A stretch of DNA of 64,000 nt from Ceratodon purpureus (GCA_014871385.1 CM026421.1:23364865-23428864); one strand, 5' to 3'. Numbered from the stretch's first letter, positions 25,801-38,681 are shown. Made by a program: numbers and translations. The notes: generated by a model from the sequence alone, not told the origin.

Positions 25801-28800
25801 CCCTTCCTCCCCTACTCGGAAGGGGGAGAATCCAGCGGTCCATGCAAATGGTATGCACGATCTTGCATGTGTTCGATTGGGTTCTAGGTGCTTGTTTAGA
25901 AAGTACTGTAGGGTGCAGCAATTACTGTTTCTATTTTTATTAGAATAGTCTATGAAGAAAACCTCATGCGTGTATAATTCTTGTAGGGTCACTAGCACCA
26001 GATTGCTCTAGGATAGATTACTCTACGATGGATTGCACCAGATTGCCCTACGTAGCAAAGTCTGTGTTGTCGTTTTTGTCAGTGATAGGTATGAATGTAT
26101 TTTGGAATATGCATGCTAAAGTAACGTGTGGTTGGGTTATTTGCAGCATTAGATGTTGAAGAGGATGGCGAAGGCACTATGCACTTCATGGTTAACGTCG
26201 TCCAGCCTCAATTCAACCTTGACTCGGAAGAAGCGAATGTCTGTATCCTTCTTAAGTAGTTCGCCCTGAGTTCTGTGTCTACAATTGCGTGAAAGACGTA
26301 TTATCTTTTTATACAACGGGTTCCATTTACTCGCACATATCATCTCACCTCTCTGTAACATTGTATGTGTGCAGGGACGTCTGTTATTAGCAGCAGCAAG
26401 TGGACGCGTGCTGGCACGCTCATTCGATCATTTTGTAGCACTCGGTGGTGAAGCGCTAGGGCATGTGGGATCAGGTAGAACATCCACACAATCAGGTGGA
26501 TCTCCTACAATAGAATGGAAACGACGCGAGCTTTCTGTCCTTTTGGAGCATGTTCAAGCTCATATAGCCCCCACAGATGTGGATCCTGGTGCTGGACTGC
26601 AGTGGTTGCCTAGAATTCCTACCGGTGCCCCCAAGAAAAAGCGAACTGGAACCCTTCTTGAGCGTGTTTTCATGCCCTGCAGCATGTATTTTCAATACAC
26701 TCGTCAGAAGGGCGGTACTACGGATAGCAAGGTCGTAGTACTTTTTCCCATGCTTATAATGTTCTTACTAACGTTATCATGACTTTCTGTAGCATTTTGG
26801 AGATAACTCTGGATATGTGTGTTGTAAGAGTATTGTTGGCAGCATACTGGGAGCATATTATTACCTGTAACTAGTGCGCTGTAAATTCTTGGACTTTAAT
26901 TGAGTAGAACTGTGTAAGTCATTTTGTTGTATGTGGCACCTTCATCTGATGTCACCTTCACGGAATATACATTTTGCAAGAATATCTTGACAATGAATAA
27001 ACATTCTGAACCATTTCATTTAAGGTGATGTGGTCCGTTCTGTGCAGGTGAAGCCGTTAAAGGAACTATCGTTCAACTCTCCAAATATCACTGCAACTAT
27101 GACATCTCGACAATTTCAGATCATGGGGGCAGTCATCACTAATTTGCTTCTTGCTAGACTCCCAAAGTAAGTTTTATCTTGTTTAAAATGACCTTCCGTT
27201 TGTCAAATTTTCAACTCTCTTACACTAAATTCGTTTTCAAATACGCTTTATGCTGATTAGAACTATGTGCACTAAATAGTTGCTGTATTTCCATAGCTTC
27301 ACTCCACATGGTAAAGAGAGACATTGTGGAGTTTGAGCATGCATTGCACCTAGGTTTGAGTGGCCTTCATACGAAGGTCGAGCACTCAGACCAAGATCCA
27401 ACAGAAGTTTTCTCTGATTTCCGTGGTTACCGAATGGGAACCAAACTTTTAAAGCTAATGGCTATTTTTCTTTTGTTTGGTACAGACGAAGAAAGAACAG
27501 ACATTTCGAAGAAGAAGGAGAGGAAGAAGAGGCGGATGAAGTAGTTCCCGACGGAATAGAAGAAGTGGAGCTGGCACGTATAAAGTTAGAGCAGGCTCAA
27601 CGTGAATGTCGTTTACTCTATCGAGATCTTCGCACACTTCGTAATCATGATCTGAATGACGACTTTGGTTCCTTTGACTCTTCCACAGCAGATGATGATT
27701 GTCTTTGGATGATTTCGAATAATAGATCTACCTTGGTAAGTTGGTGGTGAGAATTTGACAGTGAAGTCTAAGATGCGCAAACTCGTGTATTTTAAAAGAT
27801 TGACTAATTCTCACATGCCGCTATTTTTTTTAATGCATCTACGTTTTATTTAGAAGTGGCAAGTCTAATTCATGATTCATTTTGGTGACAAGAGAAGTAT
27901 TTTTCGCGTCACATATTCGGCACAGTATCCGTACTGAGCCTGTGTATATGTCTATGGAAACAGGGTCTTAAGTTGGAGGCGGAGCTTGGTGTAAAAAATA
28001 AAGCTGTAAAATTAGAGCGGAAAGCTTTGCGGAAAGCTCTGCAGGGAGCAGCACAGCAACAGTTAATGGTAAAAGAGAAAAACAAGACTCCCTCAGCAGC
28101 AATGCGTATTTCTTGGGTCTTCACCAAACTTGCCTGGCAAATGCTCTGTGATGGTGAATCCTTCGCCGATGCAGAGATAAACAACATGGTATGTCTCGTA
28201 GCTAGCATTTTTATGTTTATAGTTCCAACTTAAGCTTACATTGTATCTTATGGTGAATTGAACATAATTCTCAACCCATTATGAATCAATTTTCCTACCT
28301 CTAGTGCCAATGTATCTCGTGATGTTAGATCTCTGTTCCGTGCTCATAATTTTCTTGAGCTTATCTATTCTGTGGAAATGATCCGCAGGTACTGAATGTT
28401 GACCGAGACTTTAATGACATTGGAGTAGCAAAATTTACAGTGAAGTCCTTTGTAGTGAGGAATGGATTACCGAGTGCAAAGTCAAGTACGGTGCTTGCAG
28501 CTTGGAATCCTCCAAAAGAATGGGGAAGGTTGACTCCTGTCATGGCTTGTTCTCTGATATGTATCTGGTATTCTTTATTGCTGCGTGTTCGATTGGATCA
28601 TGTTACTCTGTTAATGCCGATCAAATGGGTTTTGCACAAGCACATGCTGTTATTAGAAAACTGACTCTCTTACCACCTGTTTGCAGAAATTCCATGCTTC
28701 GCGTAGACGCAAAACAGAGTGCACCAAAGGATGGGAGGTCTCCGTTGGAGAATTTTGAGGTAAGTTTGTAAACATTCTTTAGCCTCTTTTTCTATGTCAC

Positions 28801-31800
28801 TAGACGTCAACAAATTGCAACATGGTCCAATGCATTATGTTCGTCTATGGAAATACTCAAAGTTTGTTTTAGTTCTAATCGCTCATCTGATAACAGCTTC
28901 AATATCTGTCCCCTTGAATCCCCATATTGCTTTTTCAGGTCAGTATATATCCACTACGCATTTACCTAACGGAGACCATGTACAGAAAGTTATGGGATTA
29001 TCTTTTCCCAGGTGATGAGCAAGATGTGAAACGCCAGGTTATTGACTGCTTGCCCTCTTGCTTTCCAATTGTTGGTCCAGCCTCTTCGGTTTTTCATGTA
29101 TTTTATTTGCTCCTGTCAGAATTTGACCTTTCCGTATATCTTCTACTTAATAGAGTTCAAGGGTGGAGTATAGTCAAACGCCTCTCCATACGGTTTTGTG
29201 CTCCTTGTTTTCACAAACTCGTCTGTGCTCATGACTACTATCCATTGCTACCTCCTGTAGTACAAACAATCAAGTTATTTTTCTAGAGGGAAAATGGTGT
29301 TCACTAGGATCATTGTTCGACAGCATTATGTAGTAAAAACATGAAATGCTCGGGCATTCACTTTTTGATTTTGATTATGAATTGCATGTATCTTACTGAC
29401 TGCCTCCTCATTTGAGCTGATCTAATATGTAAAATTTGCTGCTTCCTTAGCCGACGTTCTAAATATCTTGGATTTTGTGAGTGGCAGACTTCACAGGAGG
29501 TGTGGAAGGTATCAACTGCTGTAGCTGGAAAGCGAGGGAGATCTCGAGGTAGCACCCCTCTGGAAAGGAGCTGGGAATCAGCTGGCACTTCTTCCCGTGC
29601 CGGTATATTGAGTTCCGGGTTGGCTCTTGCGCCGCATTCACTGCAGGGTCTTCCACCTGATTCACAGCCTCATGTTGATTTATCGATGGCTGCTCTAGCT
29701 CTAGAGGTATTGTGTTATTCTTACGGGGTTACTTGGTATGGACTTCGCATATGATATTTTTGATGTTTGATGTTGTCCTTCGAGGCTAATTGATCGAACC
29801 AGGTAACTTTTTGGTTCTTAAGTATTCTGCTAGGACATATTGACTAATTTTTTTCAAAGTTGCAGCTAGTATAAAAATTCACTCTAAGCTCCAAGTCTGT
29901 TTATCAGTGACGAATCTGTACTCATTTAGGCCCTGTTATAATCTGATTTTTTCAAGTTTGTGACTTGAGCATTTCAATCCAGTCAATGAATGTCCAGCCT
30001 TCAAGAATCTTGCACAATTATGACTCAAGGGACGACGAGGCTCGTTATGCTGCAGAGATGTCTCTAATCGATGTAGTGCAAATCTGAACCTAGATAAAAA
30101 GAACGAATATCATATATTTTGATTAATTATGTTCTGACTTTTATCTAATTTCGGACAGAATAGTATAGCAGGTCTTCTTTCAGCTGCTGGGGTATTTTTT
30201 AAAGTCGAATACTTCTTGTTGCTTTGCAGAAAACAAGAAAGATGAACGCTGCAATTAACGTTGACCAGGGGCAGTATTTGTCCTTCGATCGATCTGAAGA
30301 TGCTGAAGTTGAAATGGTAAGCGAGGAGGTCGTATTAAAGACGAGTAAACACGGGTCTTCAGTACGCACTACTGTGTCTATTACCTCACGCCAGGATGTA
30401 CTGACCACAGGTGGAATTCCACCGAATGGCTCCACTGCTGGTGACAACGGTGGTTCTGTAAGAAACAGGGATCGAAAGGTTAGTAAAGTGGTGAAATCTA
30501 CAGTTGTGGAGGAGAAAAAGGAGATAAAGAAGAAGTCTAGTATGATGGAGTTCCACAATATCAAGATCAGCCAGGTAATTCTATGATATTGCTTGATCGA
30601 TAGTGTGTAAATTTACTCTCTGAAGCTTCACTGCTTTTTAACACATTTATGCTGTAATTGTGCCCCTTCTCTGTTCATCAAAACATTCCAATAGAGCCAA
30701 ATTGTAGGCACTTAATGCAAAATTTTCTAGTTTCGACTTCGTTTTGAGAAGAAATAGCCTTCGACTTGTTATATTAAAGATTACTTGCATCGCTTATCTC
30801 GGGTTGCGATTCTCGTCGAATCTACGATGTTAATTCTTATATTGAAATATCTTGTACAGGTGGAGCTACTGGTGACATATGAAGGATCTAGGTTTGCTGT
30901 AAGTGACCTTCGTCTTCTCATGGACACATTCTTGCTAGTTGAGCTTACTGGCAGTTGGCGTCGTCTCTTCTCCAAAGTTAAGAAGCACATCATCTGGAGC
31001 GTCCTCAAGTCCGTTACTGGTATGCAGGTATGTGAAAGGAATTCTACACTAAGACAGTCTCTTACGAGTTGGCACTGATTGCATTGGTGGTGCTGATTGG
31101 TGGTGCTATGTACAGTTTTTATCCACTTTCAGCCGCCTGCTTGGGGCTTTCAGTTTATCTCCATGGAAAGCTTGTTATGATTTGCAAGGTAGAAGCTGAC
31201 TATTATTGAAAATGAACAGCAAGATCATAACTCCGGTTACTTGTTTTCTCACACCTAGAAAGAAGTGGGATCCAAGAGGATTCTGGGAATTTAGGATATC
31301 AGGAAAATAACTATAGAGCACTTACATACTAGTTTTACTGCAGGGCAAGAAATTTAAGGACAAGTTGCCAGCACATCCAGGGCCTATAGATGAGGACTAC
31401 GATGACAGCTCCGATGACAGCATTGGCAGTCAGGAGGCAACAGATCAGTTTCCACTCAGACCTCGGAGACAGAGTGACCGAGCAGGAGAAGGATTTGTGC
31501 ATTCTATTCGTGGTCTGTTTAATCTACAGCGGAAAAAAGCTAAAGCCTTAGTACTGCGTACAAGGAGGGGTCCCGAAGAGCTGGATTTAGAACAACATTG
31601 CTCTAGTAGTGATGATGACGGGAATACGGCAAACCCAGCAAGGTCCCCTCGAGCCCATTCTAATATTACGAAGGCAAAAAGACTGCTCCGGCTACAAGCA
31701 CGTAAACATCACAAGGTCGACCGTAATTCAAAAGGTGAGCATTACTTAGTTGTGTATATCTTTAACCTACTTTCTTGCTTATTTAGTTGCCTAATTAATA

Positions 31801-32031
31801 TGGTTAAATCGTGGCTACTAACTCAAGTTTCTTCACATGTTTTCAAATTTCTGAATGGTCTTCTCTTGATTAGCTTCATTTTGGAAAATGCGAATACTCA
31901 TTTCTTATTGTATCACTTGAACATTGTCAGGACATTTGAGAGACAACATACAACATTCTGCTGAGGCAACACCCTCGCACAGCGAAGCAGACGTAACCGA
32001 TGCAGCGTCAGCATATGAGGACTTCGAGTGA
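16900..32031 (+). CDS. SABRE: SABRE/Hobbit/FMP27-type bridge-like lipid transfer protein
   Basis: Very large RBG-repeat protein of the SABRE/KIP family, thought to move lipids at ER contacts and needed in plants for cell expansion and division. Twenty-three coding exons: 16900-16970, 17779-17890, 18023-18289, 18525-18802, 19228-19570, 19942-20109, 20296-20373, 20939-21199, 21671-23797, 23987-25850, 26147-26238, 26375-26731, 27048-27166, 27486-27735, 27964-28188, 28389-28528, 28687-28759, 28939-29037, 29497-29706, 30230-30574, 30860-31027, 31344-31734, 31931-32031; total 2,712 residues, similar to the roughly 2,600 of Arabidopsis SABRE. An N-terminal membrane helix (about 8-23) is followed by VLGARVRFRFAG. 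Later landmarks are ADEVVPDGIEEVELA, WNPPKEW, MLRVDAKQSAPKDG, MEFHNIKISQVELLVTYEG and a serine/acid-rich tail ending YEDFE. Exons 9 and 10 hold half the protein. Some donors are weak (GTCTGT after exon 11, GTCGTA after exon 12). It looks intact. Confidence 0.93.
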
Positions 32032-32372
32032 CGCCTTCCACTAACCAGTTTTGTACAATAGCCATTATTTATGGATTGATTAACTAAGTCTTCTGGGTCC
32101 CTTAAATGCTACTGACTTGCTAACATTCTCATATTCCAATTTCCAAGTACCAGAATAGCCTTCTCTTGCTTTAGGTTTAGTTGAGATCATTTATACTACG
32201 GGGCTCCCAACTTTGAAGGTCCATTGGTTATGAGGTTTAAATAAACCTCATATGTAATATATATATGAAATTTCATAATTTATATTAATTTTATTAATTA
32301 TATTATGTTTTTCACATAGATAATAACATAGTATTAGTATAGATAGTTATTGTATATATAACATATATTAAC
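32032..32372 (+). other. SABRE 3' flank
   Basis: Sequence after the stop codon becomes rapidly AT-rich. The first 150-200 bases are probably the 3' untranslated region. No other gene is visible before the CTAG-ended repeat. Confidence 0.4.
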
Positions 32373-32642
32373 TAGGGCCCGCAATGCTACATACAACCGT
32401 CGACAAAAATCATAATTTATAAATTTGAATATAAAAAGTAAAAGGTGTTCATGTAAAAATGAAATAAAATAAAATTTAAACAAAGAATGAATGAAGTTGA
32501 GCTTTGCTTCTGCTTTTAAAATATGTCAATTGATTTATAAATATTGTTTGAATTAAATCTTGCAATAAACTTTTGAATAGCCATCTATATAACCTTTCAA
32601 ACAACCTATTCCAACTTTAATCTCTTCCTTTTCAAATATCAA
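32373..32642 (-). mobile_element. Dispersed repeat copy 2, CTAG-ended (possibly Helitron-like)
   Basis: Reverse-oriented relative of 15135-15436. Reading the minus strand it ends GGGCCCTAG then T, as copy 1 ends GTAGCCCTAG then T. Matching interior blocks are GGTTGTTTGAAAGGTT, CTCAACTTCATTCATT and ATTTTATTTTATTTCAT. Substitutions and indels are frequent, so the copies have been separate for a considerable time. The two copies bracket the SABRE gene in inverted orientation, about 17 kb apart. Confidence 0.65.
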
Positions 32643-35600
32643 AGAACATGACGACAACGGACATTACTACAACTACAACTATGACAACTATGACAACGAC
32701 TATGATTTTTCGTCAATATTTTTCTGGGTTAAAACCCTCTCCGAGTTCCTCGTTGACGGAATTAAAGATGTTAATTAGATATGTTAGCTAATAACAACAT
32801 ATTAATCATTTATTTAATAGATAAATTATTTACATACATATAATCTTCCGTATATGAATTATATATGTTAATATATATGTTATATTATATACTTGAAATA
32901 TATGTGAAATAATCGTAGAGGTGAGAAGTAAGTCCATACAAGTGGAAGGGAAGTGATGCACAAAAGAGAGGAGAGGAAAGGAATTGGTTGATGCATGCTC
33001 ATGATGTTGAGGATCCACGCCTCTTTGTTGAGATGATTCATACCGATGATAGTGCACTTTGGCTAGGCTTTGAGCTTCTACGAGAAGTCGGCGTGGTAAG
33101 TAGTCATGAGCATGAGGCTCAGCGCCACTTGCACCATATCCAGAATCTTGGAGTCTCACGCCATAGTAGTTGCAATTGTAATTGGTGCAGTACTCTTCAG
33201 TTCTCGAGGTCGGGACATGAAATGAAGTGATGACGTTGCCACTCCATTGATGTCCGACAGAGCTTACTACATACAGAATCCTATCACTTCGCCGCTATGC
33301 GTGCCCGCCCCGCCACGATCAAAATTGATGCACTGTCGGAGTGAACACAATCATAGGTCTTGTTGCGGTGACCAGAATAGTTTCTTGTTTAATCATGTGC
33401 GGTAACAATCTCACCACTAGCACGATCAAAACTACGACAAGATAGAATCAATCATGGACTTAGGCCTTGTCACTGTAGGATGGGGGGTTTGGTTGAACCA
33501 CGTCGGGCGTTGGAACTAGACGATCCCACTCCTAACATAATTGAAACTAGAGCCTAGAAGAAAGTAACACAGTTTTGAGTCTCATTACGGTGGAAGAATA
33601 GTTTTTAGCCTATAGCCGTGGTGTTGGAAAGGTCACTGCACAAACCAAGCTATATTTAAATTATATTTTCAGATGCTAAAGAAATTCAAAATGATAGTTT
33701 TCTATGCAGCAGATTTTGGATTATTAAGATTTTTCTATTTAAACTTCATTTTGGCCTTAAATACTACTATTTCACCCACTTGTCACTCTACTCAATCCAC
33801 GGTGCCAATGTTACCCATAGTGCAACAATTTGTATCAATTTTAATTTTTTTTATATCTTAGCAATGCCACGTCATCAAGAAGAAGGGGAAAAAAGAATAA
33901 AAATAAATATAAGCGTAAGTTGTAAAGCTCATTATTTCTTTTGATGAAGACCTTTGGAGGAAGTGCATAAATATGCTATAGATTTTTTCTTTATCAATTG
34001 AAAGAAAATTTTTAAAGCCAAATTTATTATCCATCTCATTTTTTTCAGTTTATAAAATTGATTTTTTAGTGCTATTAAAACTTGAACACATATTAAAGTG
34101 GAAATTCTTCTTTTACTAATTTAGTAAAATAGTTGATTTTAATTCACTATTAATTACTCTAAACTTTACATGTCAGTCAATGGTTTCAATTCCAACCGGT
34201 CTATCTCGTTTGTGCAGGTACTTCAATGTTGAAAAGGATGACAACATCACCTGAGAGTAGTTCAAAACCGATGGTCGTGCATCGCATCTCTCTTGCAGTA
34301 CTTCTAGAAGTCCAACATTAGGGTTTAGATTGTAGTACTAAGGCAAACTAGAACGCTGTTAAGGGTTGCAGCCGCATGTTGGAAATATTATGCATAAAGA
34401 TGTATATGTGCTTGTAGAGTATAGTGCAATATTTGTTATCATAATTTGCTCATCATATTGTTTTCTGAAACAAGCTAATGTTTTGTAGTGATTCAATGTG
34501 GTATATGTGTCCTTTGTTTGACTTACATTATTGAAAGTCTTCCTTATATATTGTGAGTGAAGGTTCCATATTCCCTTATGTCATCAAAAATGCCCCATGG
34601 AGCAGACTCCAGCCTTGAGGATTTAGATTGATCTTTAGTTTTTGGTGAATTGTACAGAAATGGGTCGAAGTGAAAACAAATTCGTAAACCTGCATATGAA
34701 TTTGGGTCTGCATTTGTCCACATGACAATTGAGAATCCAAGTGACAACACTACAGTCATTTCTAGTAGGAATTCCTAGACGGATACTTTTATACGTTGTA
34801 GTGCTTGCAAATCTAAAGATTCTCGGCCCGCAGCCCAACTATGTTGACGTCTCTGCAATTGGGAGCTGCAATTCCATGGCAAGTCCCAAGTACGGTGTGA
34901 GGTCTATGTCAACTTCATTAGAAGATAACCACGGTGCACTGCCAAATGTTGTGCCTAGGAGACGCGCTTAGTATGCAAATCTCATAAACAACGACATATG
35001 TTCCCCTTGCCAAGTACATACCTTATGAAGTATAAATAGGCTTGAGAATAACGCAAGTATAGTGTGCATTGAATTGAGTAGTGATGACTCCTGTCCAGTG
35101 TCCACTATTAGATGACTTGAGGAAGTAGGAGAAATTTGTAAGCAAATCACTAGACTACACGTTGGATGAAGGAGCATTGTCTCCTGGCAACAGGGAGCCC
35201 AGTCAAAGCTGCGAGGCCTTATGAGACTCATAGTCACGGAGATAGTGTTAAGTAGTCAAGCAAAGTGCCGTAGAGAAATGGGTCTCTTTGCATGAACTTA
35301 AATCCGAACAACCTTTCACTTTCAACACAATTTGAGAAAAGACTAGACATGTCTTATGAATGAACTCGATGTTTACAAACGAAGACGTTTCCTCACATCC
35401 ATATACAGTGCATTTTGAAAAGACAGAAGACATACTATCCACACATGAAGGCATTGAATTTGGAAAGATAGAAGCCTCTCCTACAAGACCGAGTTGACGG
35501 TGTTATGCTAGGCTTGGATTTCATAGAAGGACTGTACGTGCTTTAGCAGCCAAGCCTTCGTGTAACTCGCTTGTGGGGGAGAGCACAATAAAGTGGACCA

Positions 35601-37198
35601 TAAAGTGCAACGTGTGATCACTAGAAAGTGAATATGAAGTGTGTTATTTTTGAAAGCTCTAAGCTGATTTTGAGCATTTTGGTGTAGTTTTTAAGCATTT
35701 TACTCACTTTGCAGGGTATCATAAGTTATTTCACATGCATCTACATTAAAAGAACATCTTCAATCAAAACTTAATTTGACTACTAGTTCTAAATCATAAA
35801 AATGAAAATAAACTTTTCCATAATCTTAATTTCTTCATTTGGTGCCCTTTATTGTCTTCAGATGATGTTTGTTTCAATTTTAAAAACCACGTTTGGTGAA
35901 ATAAAAGTACGTCAGAAGTGACCTCTCAAAAAACATCCTTGCAATATTTTGGAACTCTAAACCTATTAATGGTTATATGAATTGACCATTTTAGAATATC
36001 TCTCAAATATATAGAGGGCGCTACTCCATTAAAAGTGATTTTTAGATAGTTTTGATTCTTCTCTAGCCACTTTTTCAAATGACTACATTCACTTTGCTTG
36101 GATTCAAAGCACTTATATAGTAACTTTAAAGTGTCCACTTTGCACAAAACGTTTCTAAGTTGTAGAAGAACAAGTCGAGAATCTATATTATCCAAAAAAA
36201 TTGAGTTTGATTACATCTTTCCATCACTTTTGTGCAATTTTTCCAAAACGGCTGAAACTAACAAATAGTTATGCACTTTTTGGGTCTACTTTAGTGTGCT
36301 CTCCCCTTGTGGACGACTAGGATTCAAAAAAATTCCTTAATAGAGACTTGAGCGGAAGCACGAGCTATTAAAGAAGTTGGAGGAGATGAAGCACACACCA
36401 CTACCTCGACGACCTTTCTCCAAGGATGACCTAACATGGATACCAATTCAAATTGAGAGTGCAAAAGAATATTTCCTTCACAATTTAGCTATTATTCTTT
36501 GAAGTAGGCTAGAAGACTTTAGGACAAGGAAAGGTATGAATAAGATGTTTCCATGCATATTCATGAAGGAGACCATGAAGAAGAGGGTACCGGGGTCGAT
36601 GATTATTCCACGAACAATTAGAGCTTCAAAGGTCATAAGGTGAGTGGTCGTAGATATGTCTTCCCTTCCTTCTTTGACAAGTAGACGTGTTAGTAATATA
36701 TTTCGCAACTTGAAGTCTTGTACATCTTTGAGTTAGTAAAGGATGTTGTGCCTAATAATTTACAGATTCAGTTGTAACTTTGGTCTAGATGATCACTCTA
36801 GTATATAAATTATAGATTTGAAGAGGCTTTTGTTGGTAGAACAACTAATGCGCCAGAAGATAATTGCAACTATCTTGTAGAATACCAATGCACCTACTAC
36901 TACATCGTGAGCAAGAGTTGGCACTCGTAATAATAAACAACGGAAGTTTCCATCGACGTAGCTTGGACCTTCAAATTGACTGCTACGACGTGAAAGTACG
37001 TTTTTGCTAATTAAAAAAATCGTGAAAATGAATTCAATAATGGAAATTATGTGTCTGTTGAATAGATAGTCAGTTCTTGGTTTTGTCACAATTATTAGGC
37101 ATTACAATTTACTTAGCGGTAATACAAAACCTTGAAGCTTGGACATAGTTGCAATAGATTAAGAATTCATCCCACACGCATCCGAAGTAATTGACTGT
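32643..37198. other. Repeat-rich intergenic region, mostly unexplained
   Basis: AT-rich overall with islands of ordinary GC at about 32990-33650 and 34200-35650. The islands hold short open frames on both strands (for example 32988-33230 plus, 34729-34971 plus, 34635-34838 minus) with no recognised domain. They may be decayed transposon or gene pieces. An orphan frame at 36344-36643 is listed separately. Confidence 0.35.
36344..36643 (+). pseudogene. Orphan protein-like frame, interrupted once
   Basis: One reading frame gives a 52-codon stretch, a TGA at 36500-36502, then 46 more open codons to a second TGA at 36641-36643. The first part contains ERKHELLKKLEEMKH and RRPFSKDDLTWIPIQIESAK, the second RLEDFRTRKGMNKMFP and KKRVPGSMIIPRTIRASK. 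The residue mix is far more protein-like than the surrounding AT-rich DNA would give by chance. I do not recognise the family; it could be a fragment of a host gene or of a transposon protein. Confidence 0.3.
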
Positions 37199-37665
37199 GG
37201 GATTTCAATGACGCTTCAAGAGACATTTGGGCACTCTAAGTTGGATTGTCCAAAAATTTTGAGTACATCCAAATCCAATTCTAAACCTCTTGCTCGAAAG
37301 ATTCCTCCAATACTAGCTTATGATTAGAAATGACCTTAAAAACACTGGGAATAGGTGACCTATAGGTGATATCCAATTGTGTCTTCAAAACGCATTTGAA
37401 CGGGGAATTTTTATTTATTTTTACTTTTTCATTTGTAAACATGAGGTGTAGGTGGGATATTAGCTCAAGCACATTTTTGGTGATCTTCCTTAAAATAAGA
37501 AATGACCTTTGCCTATGGTCTCTATGTTTTTAAGGTCGTATGTTTTTATGCTATTGGAGGAATCTTTTGAGCAAAAGGTTTAGAATTGGATTTGGATGTA
37601 CTTAGAAACGCTAGACAATCCAACTTACACTGTCTGAATGTCTCTCAAAATGTCCCTGAAACCCC
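37199..37665. mobile_element. Foldback element with ~155-bp inverted arms
   Basis: Left arm about 37199-37355 and right arm about 37511-37665 are inverted copies around a spacer of about 155 bp. Near-identical blocks include TAAGTTGGATTGTC, AGTACATCCAAATCCAATTC and AAAGATTCCTCCAATA, each with its complement in the other arm. The arms begin GGGATTTCA and end TGAAACCCC. No coding sequence is present. The structure fits a foldback or long-TIR MITE; if transcribed it would give a long hairpin RNA. A further small inverted pair (about 37485-37506 and 37728-37750) partly overlaps it. Confidence 0.7.
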
Positions 37666-38132
37666 ATCCTCAAGGGGAACATAAAGATAAAAGGCAAAAG
37701 AGCGTGCCAGGCTCTAACCTCTTCAAAGGACATTTCTTATTTCAAGGGAGTCTTTGAAATGAACCATCCTCACATCCAAGAATTTTTGAGCGTGCATACA
37801 ACGAAGGCGGCAGCATAGTTACAAAGTTTGCAACGTCATTTTGACTGCTTATATACAACATGAGCATCCATATGATGATGCCACAATGTAGCAGGATACA
37901 TTGCTCGACGTCGCATCCCCAAGCAATTGAAAGCTGCAAGGGTCACCAAAATTCTACCTTATGCGGACGGAGACATCACAACCTGCACTTCCTGCTACTG
38001 TTGGAAGCCAGGCCAGAGATACTCGAGGTTGCAGATCTCCACTGTCTCCACGATAACCAAATCCTACTCCACTACAGTTCCACGGGAAGTAATTGACCTT
38101 GTTAAACTTACAGCATTGTCCCAATCTGAAGC
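37666..38132 (-). other. 3' flank of the A20/AN1 gene
   Basis: GC rises from about 37800 towards the stop codon of the minus-strand A20/AN1 gene, so the right part is probably its 3' untranslated region. Open frames on the plus strand here are short and show no domain. Confidence 0.4.
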
Positions 38133-38681
38133 TCATGAGGTCTTATTCATCTTATCAGCTTTCACCACTGGGTTAGCCTTAGCGATTGCGTCCTGACCGG
38201 CCGCCTTATAGTCGAAAGGGCAACTATGTTTGTCGGTGTACCGATGTGCAGAACAGAATAGATTGCCACACCGACACTCAAACCCTGTCAGGCCCACTCG
38301 TTTCTTGCAGGAAAAGCATCGGTTGGGTTTCGGCCGAGATGGATCCTGACCTGCCCCTGCGGATGCCCCAGATGATGCAACAGCTCCAGCTTCAGGCTGG
38401 CCAGTTGAGTACAGGTTGGGTGTCGAATTTGAGCTCTCCACCTGAGCCCTTACTGGACCAAAACTTTCTTCAGATGTAGAGATCACCAGCCCGGCTTTCT
38501 CCGCAGTTTTGGCAGATGATGCCTTCGCCTGAGTCAACACAAAGTCCCTGTAGCACTTCGAACACATCCCCAGAGTAACAGCACTTCCAAAAAAACCACA
38601 ATTATTGGTGCATCTCACGGGCCCTTCTGGAGACTGGCAATTCGTCTCCTCGGTATCCTGCTTTCGACTGTACTGAGCCAT
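38133..38681 (-). CDS. A20/AN1 zinc-finger stress-associated protein
   Basis: Stress-associated protein (SAP) of 182 residues, complete and intronless as is usual for plant SAP coding sequences. The A20 finger at residues 24-43 has C24, C28, C40 and C43 (Cx3Cx11CxxC). The AN1 finger at 122-154 has C122, C125, C136, C138, C143, H146, H152 and C154. The linker is Ser/Ala/Gly-rich. In plants such proteins act in abiotic stress responses and several bind ubiquitin through A20. The start codon sits in a good context and precedes the A20 finger by 23 residues. An intron in the 5' leader is common in this family and would lie in 38682-39350, but I cannot place it. Confidence 0.93.
   Translation of the reverse strand: MAQYSRKQDTEETNCQSPEGPVRCTNNCGFFGSAVTLGMCSKCYRDFVLTQAKASSAKTAEKAGLVISTSEESFGPVRAQVESSNSTPNLYSTGQPEAGAVASSGASAGAGQDPSRPKPNRCFSCKKRVGLTGFECRCGNLFCSAHRYTDKHSCPFDYKAAGQDAIAKANPVVKADKMNKTS

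Noticed and set aside
32830-33230. Overlapping plus and minus frames with His-rich translation
   Set aside because: Both strands are open, neither shows a domain, and surrounding sequence is decayed repeat.
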